Positions 4,496 to 5,797 of a DNA stretch of 5,797 nt are shown piece by piece. The notes under the pieces were generated by a model, which was given only the letters and a program-made list of their open reading frames with translations, was not told where the DNA came from and made no database searches. The DNA is from Coriobacteriales bacterium (GTDB lineage Bacteria; Actinomycetota; Coriobacteriia; Coriobacteriales; UBA8131). Location: the NCBI GenBank assembly GCA_031254905.1, contig JAIRTN010000123.1, positions 1-5,797 of the forward strand. Reading direction: 5' to 3'. The stretch's first letter is position 1; each line of letters opens with the position of its first letter. The position numbers and the translations under genes are program-made.

Positions 4496-5797
4496 TAATA
4501 TCGCCTTTCTTGCGCGCGGTAAAGCGCACGATGAGCAAAACGATGAGTGCCACCGCCGCCAAGCCGAAGATGATACCCACCAAGGCGCGTGCGAAGACAA
4601 ATATACCACTCGAAGACGGAGAATCCTCATCGAGGGGAATCACCGATTCCGCTTGGGCGACTAAAGGCGTTTCGGCATCCTTGACCGCCGGCGCAACAGA
4701 GGAGGAGTCGGTGTTGGCAGCGCCGCCCGAAGCCGCGGAGGCATCCGCCACCTTGGTGTCGTCTGCACCCGTTGTTGTACTAGGCCGGCTGTTCCCGCTC
4801 GCGTTAGTGCCATCCGTTCCCGTAGGATGGTAGTCGTTGGTGGGACGGCCAGAGCCGGAAGTCGTGTTGCCACCGCTGTTGCCGCCACCGTTGCCGCTCT
4901 CACCATCGCTCCCGCTATCGCTCCCCTCACCTACCTCGCCATCGCCCTCATCGCCCTCATCGCCCTCATCATCGCTCTCATCATCCGTCCCCTCATCCGT
5001 CCCCTCATCCACCTCGTCACCGGGCCAACCCGCATCAGACATGTCAAAGAGCGGGCTTCTCCCCTTCACGTAGCGGTCGTAGGCAACAAGCGCCTCTGCC
5101 GCCTGCTCGGAGGCCATCCCGTTTGAGGCGCCGGGGACGGTGTGGGCAAAGCCCCCGTTCTCGTTTTGGAAGGCAAGCAGGGCAGAAAGCACATTGCCCT
5201 CTGCTTTGACAAAGCGGGCATCGGCAGCTGCGTCGATACCAAGAGCGGAAAGCGCAATCACCACCTGAGCGCAACTCTCAGCGTTGATGCTGCCCCAAGA
5301 ACTGTAGCCGCCGTTTGCAGCTTGGGCGCTCGAAAGAAAGCCCAGCGCCTTATCTACGGCATCGTCCAAAACTTCATTGCCCCTGTCGTAATAGGGGGCC
5401 AAAGCATAGAGCGCCATCGCCGTGATATCAGGGTCGCCGGACGTACCAAAAAGCGCCCAGCCGCCACTGTCCACATCCCTGTCGAGAATATAGCTAATAA
5501 AGAAGTCGCGGGCGCTACTGTCGTCCGGATAATAGGGCTTGGAATCAAGCGCAATGAGCGCCCATATCGGCCCATTGATGCCCTGGCGCTGAACCCACGT
5601 GGTATCGAAAAGCGGAACCACCAAATCCTTGCCGCCAAAGTTGGTGGCATCGATGCCGAGGGAGGCCAACGACACGAGAAGACGCGAGTTTTCCGTGGAT
5701 TTGTTAGCGTGCAGCTTGCCTGTCTCGGCTGCCGAAATCGTGGCGTCCACACGCGTCACATAGTCGTCAAAGTAGCCCTCGTCAACCGGCGCCACGC
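4488..5797 (-). CDS. Membrane-anchored surface protein with prenyltransferase/terpene-cyclase-like alpha-alpha barrel (transcobalamin alpha-domain-like), 5' end outside window
   Basis: The reading frame is open to the window edge, so the N-terminus, presumably with the signal peptide and first helices, is missing; a GTG at 5795 is probably internal. Numbering from it gives 435 residues. Residues 1-245 show helical-hairpin repeats of the prenyltransferase/squalene-cyclase superfamily: QGINGPIWALIALDS (71-85), SGGWALFG (110-117), NGGYSSWG (161-168), ESCAQVVIALSALGIDA (173-189) and NGGFAH (213-218). No terpene-cyclase DxDD acid motif is visible, so enzyme activity is unlikely. The same fold is the alpha domain of intrinsic factor and transcobalamin. 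Residues about 255-397 are an Asp/Glu/Gly then Ser/Gly/Thr stalk, long enough to cross a Gram-positive wall. A hydrophobic helix (about 398-424) and an RKK tail follow, with no LPxTG signal. I infer an extracellular ligand-binding module tethered to the membrane. The next gene overlaps its 3' end, implying coupled expression. Confidence 0.85.
   Translation of the reverse strand, partial: VAPVDEGYFDDYVTRVDATISAAETGKLHANKSTENSRLLVSLASLGIDATNFGGKDLVVPLFDTTWVQRQGINGPIWALIALDSKPYYPDDSSARDFFISYILDRDVDSGGWALFGTSGDPDITAMALYALAPYYDRGNEVLDDAVDKALGFLSSAQAANGGYSSWGSINAESCAQVVIALSALGIDAAADARFVKAEGNVLSALLAFQNENGGFAHTVPGASNGMASEQAAEALVAYDRYVKGRSPLFDMSDAGWPGDEVDEGTDEGTDDESDDEGDEGDEGDGEVGEGSDSGSDGESGNGGGNSGGNTTSGSGRPTNDYHPTGTDGTNASGNSRPSTTTGADDTKVADASAASGGAANTDSSSVAPAVKDAETPLVAQAESVIPLDEDSPSSSGIFVFARALVGIIFGLAAVALIVLLIVRFTARKKGDISV
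4504..4510 (-). promoter_or_regulatory. Ribosome binding site for the DUF4430 gene
   Basis: The minus strand reads AGAAAGG, then an 8-nt spacer and GTG. It lies inside the last codons of the upstream barrel-protein gene. It decides the start at 4495 over the longer frame beginning at 4630, because a signal sequence starts exactly here. Confidence 0.7.
4942..5007 (-). repeat. Short tandem repeats encoding an acidic Asp/Glu/Gly stalk
   Basis: TCGCCCTCA occurs three times in a row (4942-4968) and TCCGTCCCCTCA twice in a row (4984-5007) on the plus strand. They are read on the minus strand as EGD and DEGT repeats in the stalk of the barrel protein. All units are multiples of three, so changes in copy number would change stalk length without breaking the frame. 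Confidence 0.75.

Noticed and set aside
4488..4620. LPxTG-type sortase sorting signal at the C-terminus of the barrel protein
   Set aside because: The hydrophobic helix and basic tail resemble one, but the residues before it (VIPLDEDSPSSSG) contain no LPxTG-like motif.
5000..5797. Active terpene cyclase or prenyltransferase
   Set aside because: Only the helical repeat fold is recognisable; no DxDD acid motif is visible in the barrel, and the export features and neighbours fit a binding role better. The missing N-terminus leaves slight doubt.
4488..5797. Cobalamin riboswitch or other leader within the window
   Set aside because: All visible sequence at the upstream end is coding; any leader must lie beyond position 5797.

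Overview
The window is GC-rich and fully coding on the minus strand. It holds five tightly packed genes that read from position 5797 down to position 5. The Gram-positive style surface proteins, GTG start, high GC, Ala/Ser/Pro low-complexity insertions and group of ECF (energy-coupling factor) genes suggest a high-GC Gram-positive host. A gut or oral actinobacterium of the Coriobacteriia type is my best guess, held at low to moderate confidence because no phylogenetic marker is present.

In transcription order: (1) 5797-4488, the C-terminal part of a membrane-anchored surface protein. It has a prenyltransferase/squalene-cyclase-like alpha-alpha barrel, then a long acidic and Ser/Gly/Thr-rich stalk, one transmembrane helix and a basic tail; its N-terminus lies beyond the window. 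(2) 4495-3701, an exported protein with a signal sequence or anchor, a repetitive Ser/Thr/Gly/Pro linker and one DUF4430 domain. (3) 3644-2631, the ECF transmembrane coupling protein EcfT. (4) 2616-736, a fused double ECF ATPase. (5) 739-5, a membrane S component that would bind the substrate.

The genes form an apparent operon. Gene 2 overlaps gene 1 by 8 nt. Gene 3 follows a 56-nt gap with its own Shine-Dalgarno sequence and a possible hairpin. Gene 4 begins within, across or 14 nt after the end of gene 3, depending on which of three start codons is used. Genes 4 and 5 share an ATGA stop/start.

The most interesting point is that genes 1 and 2 together carry the two fold types that make up vertebrate intrinsic factor and transcobalamin (an alpha-alpha barrel plus a small beta domain) as two separate surface proteins directly ahead of a complete vitamin-type ECF importer. 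I infer a two-piece extracellular corrinoid (vitamin B12-like) capture device feeding a dedicated ECF transporter. The ligand is not shown by the sequence. The three ECF subunits also carry low-complexity or poorly conserved insertions in cytoplasmic or ATPase loops, and one translation start region appears to be duplicated. No RNA genes, mobile elements, CRISPR arrays or riboswitches are visible, and no stretch longer than 56 nt between genes is non-coding.
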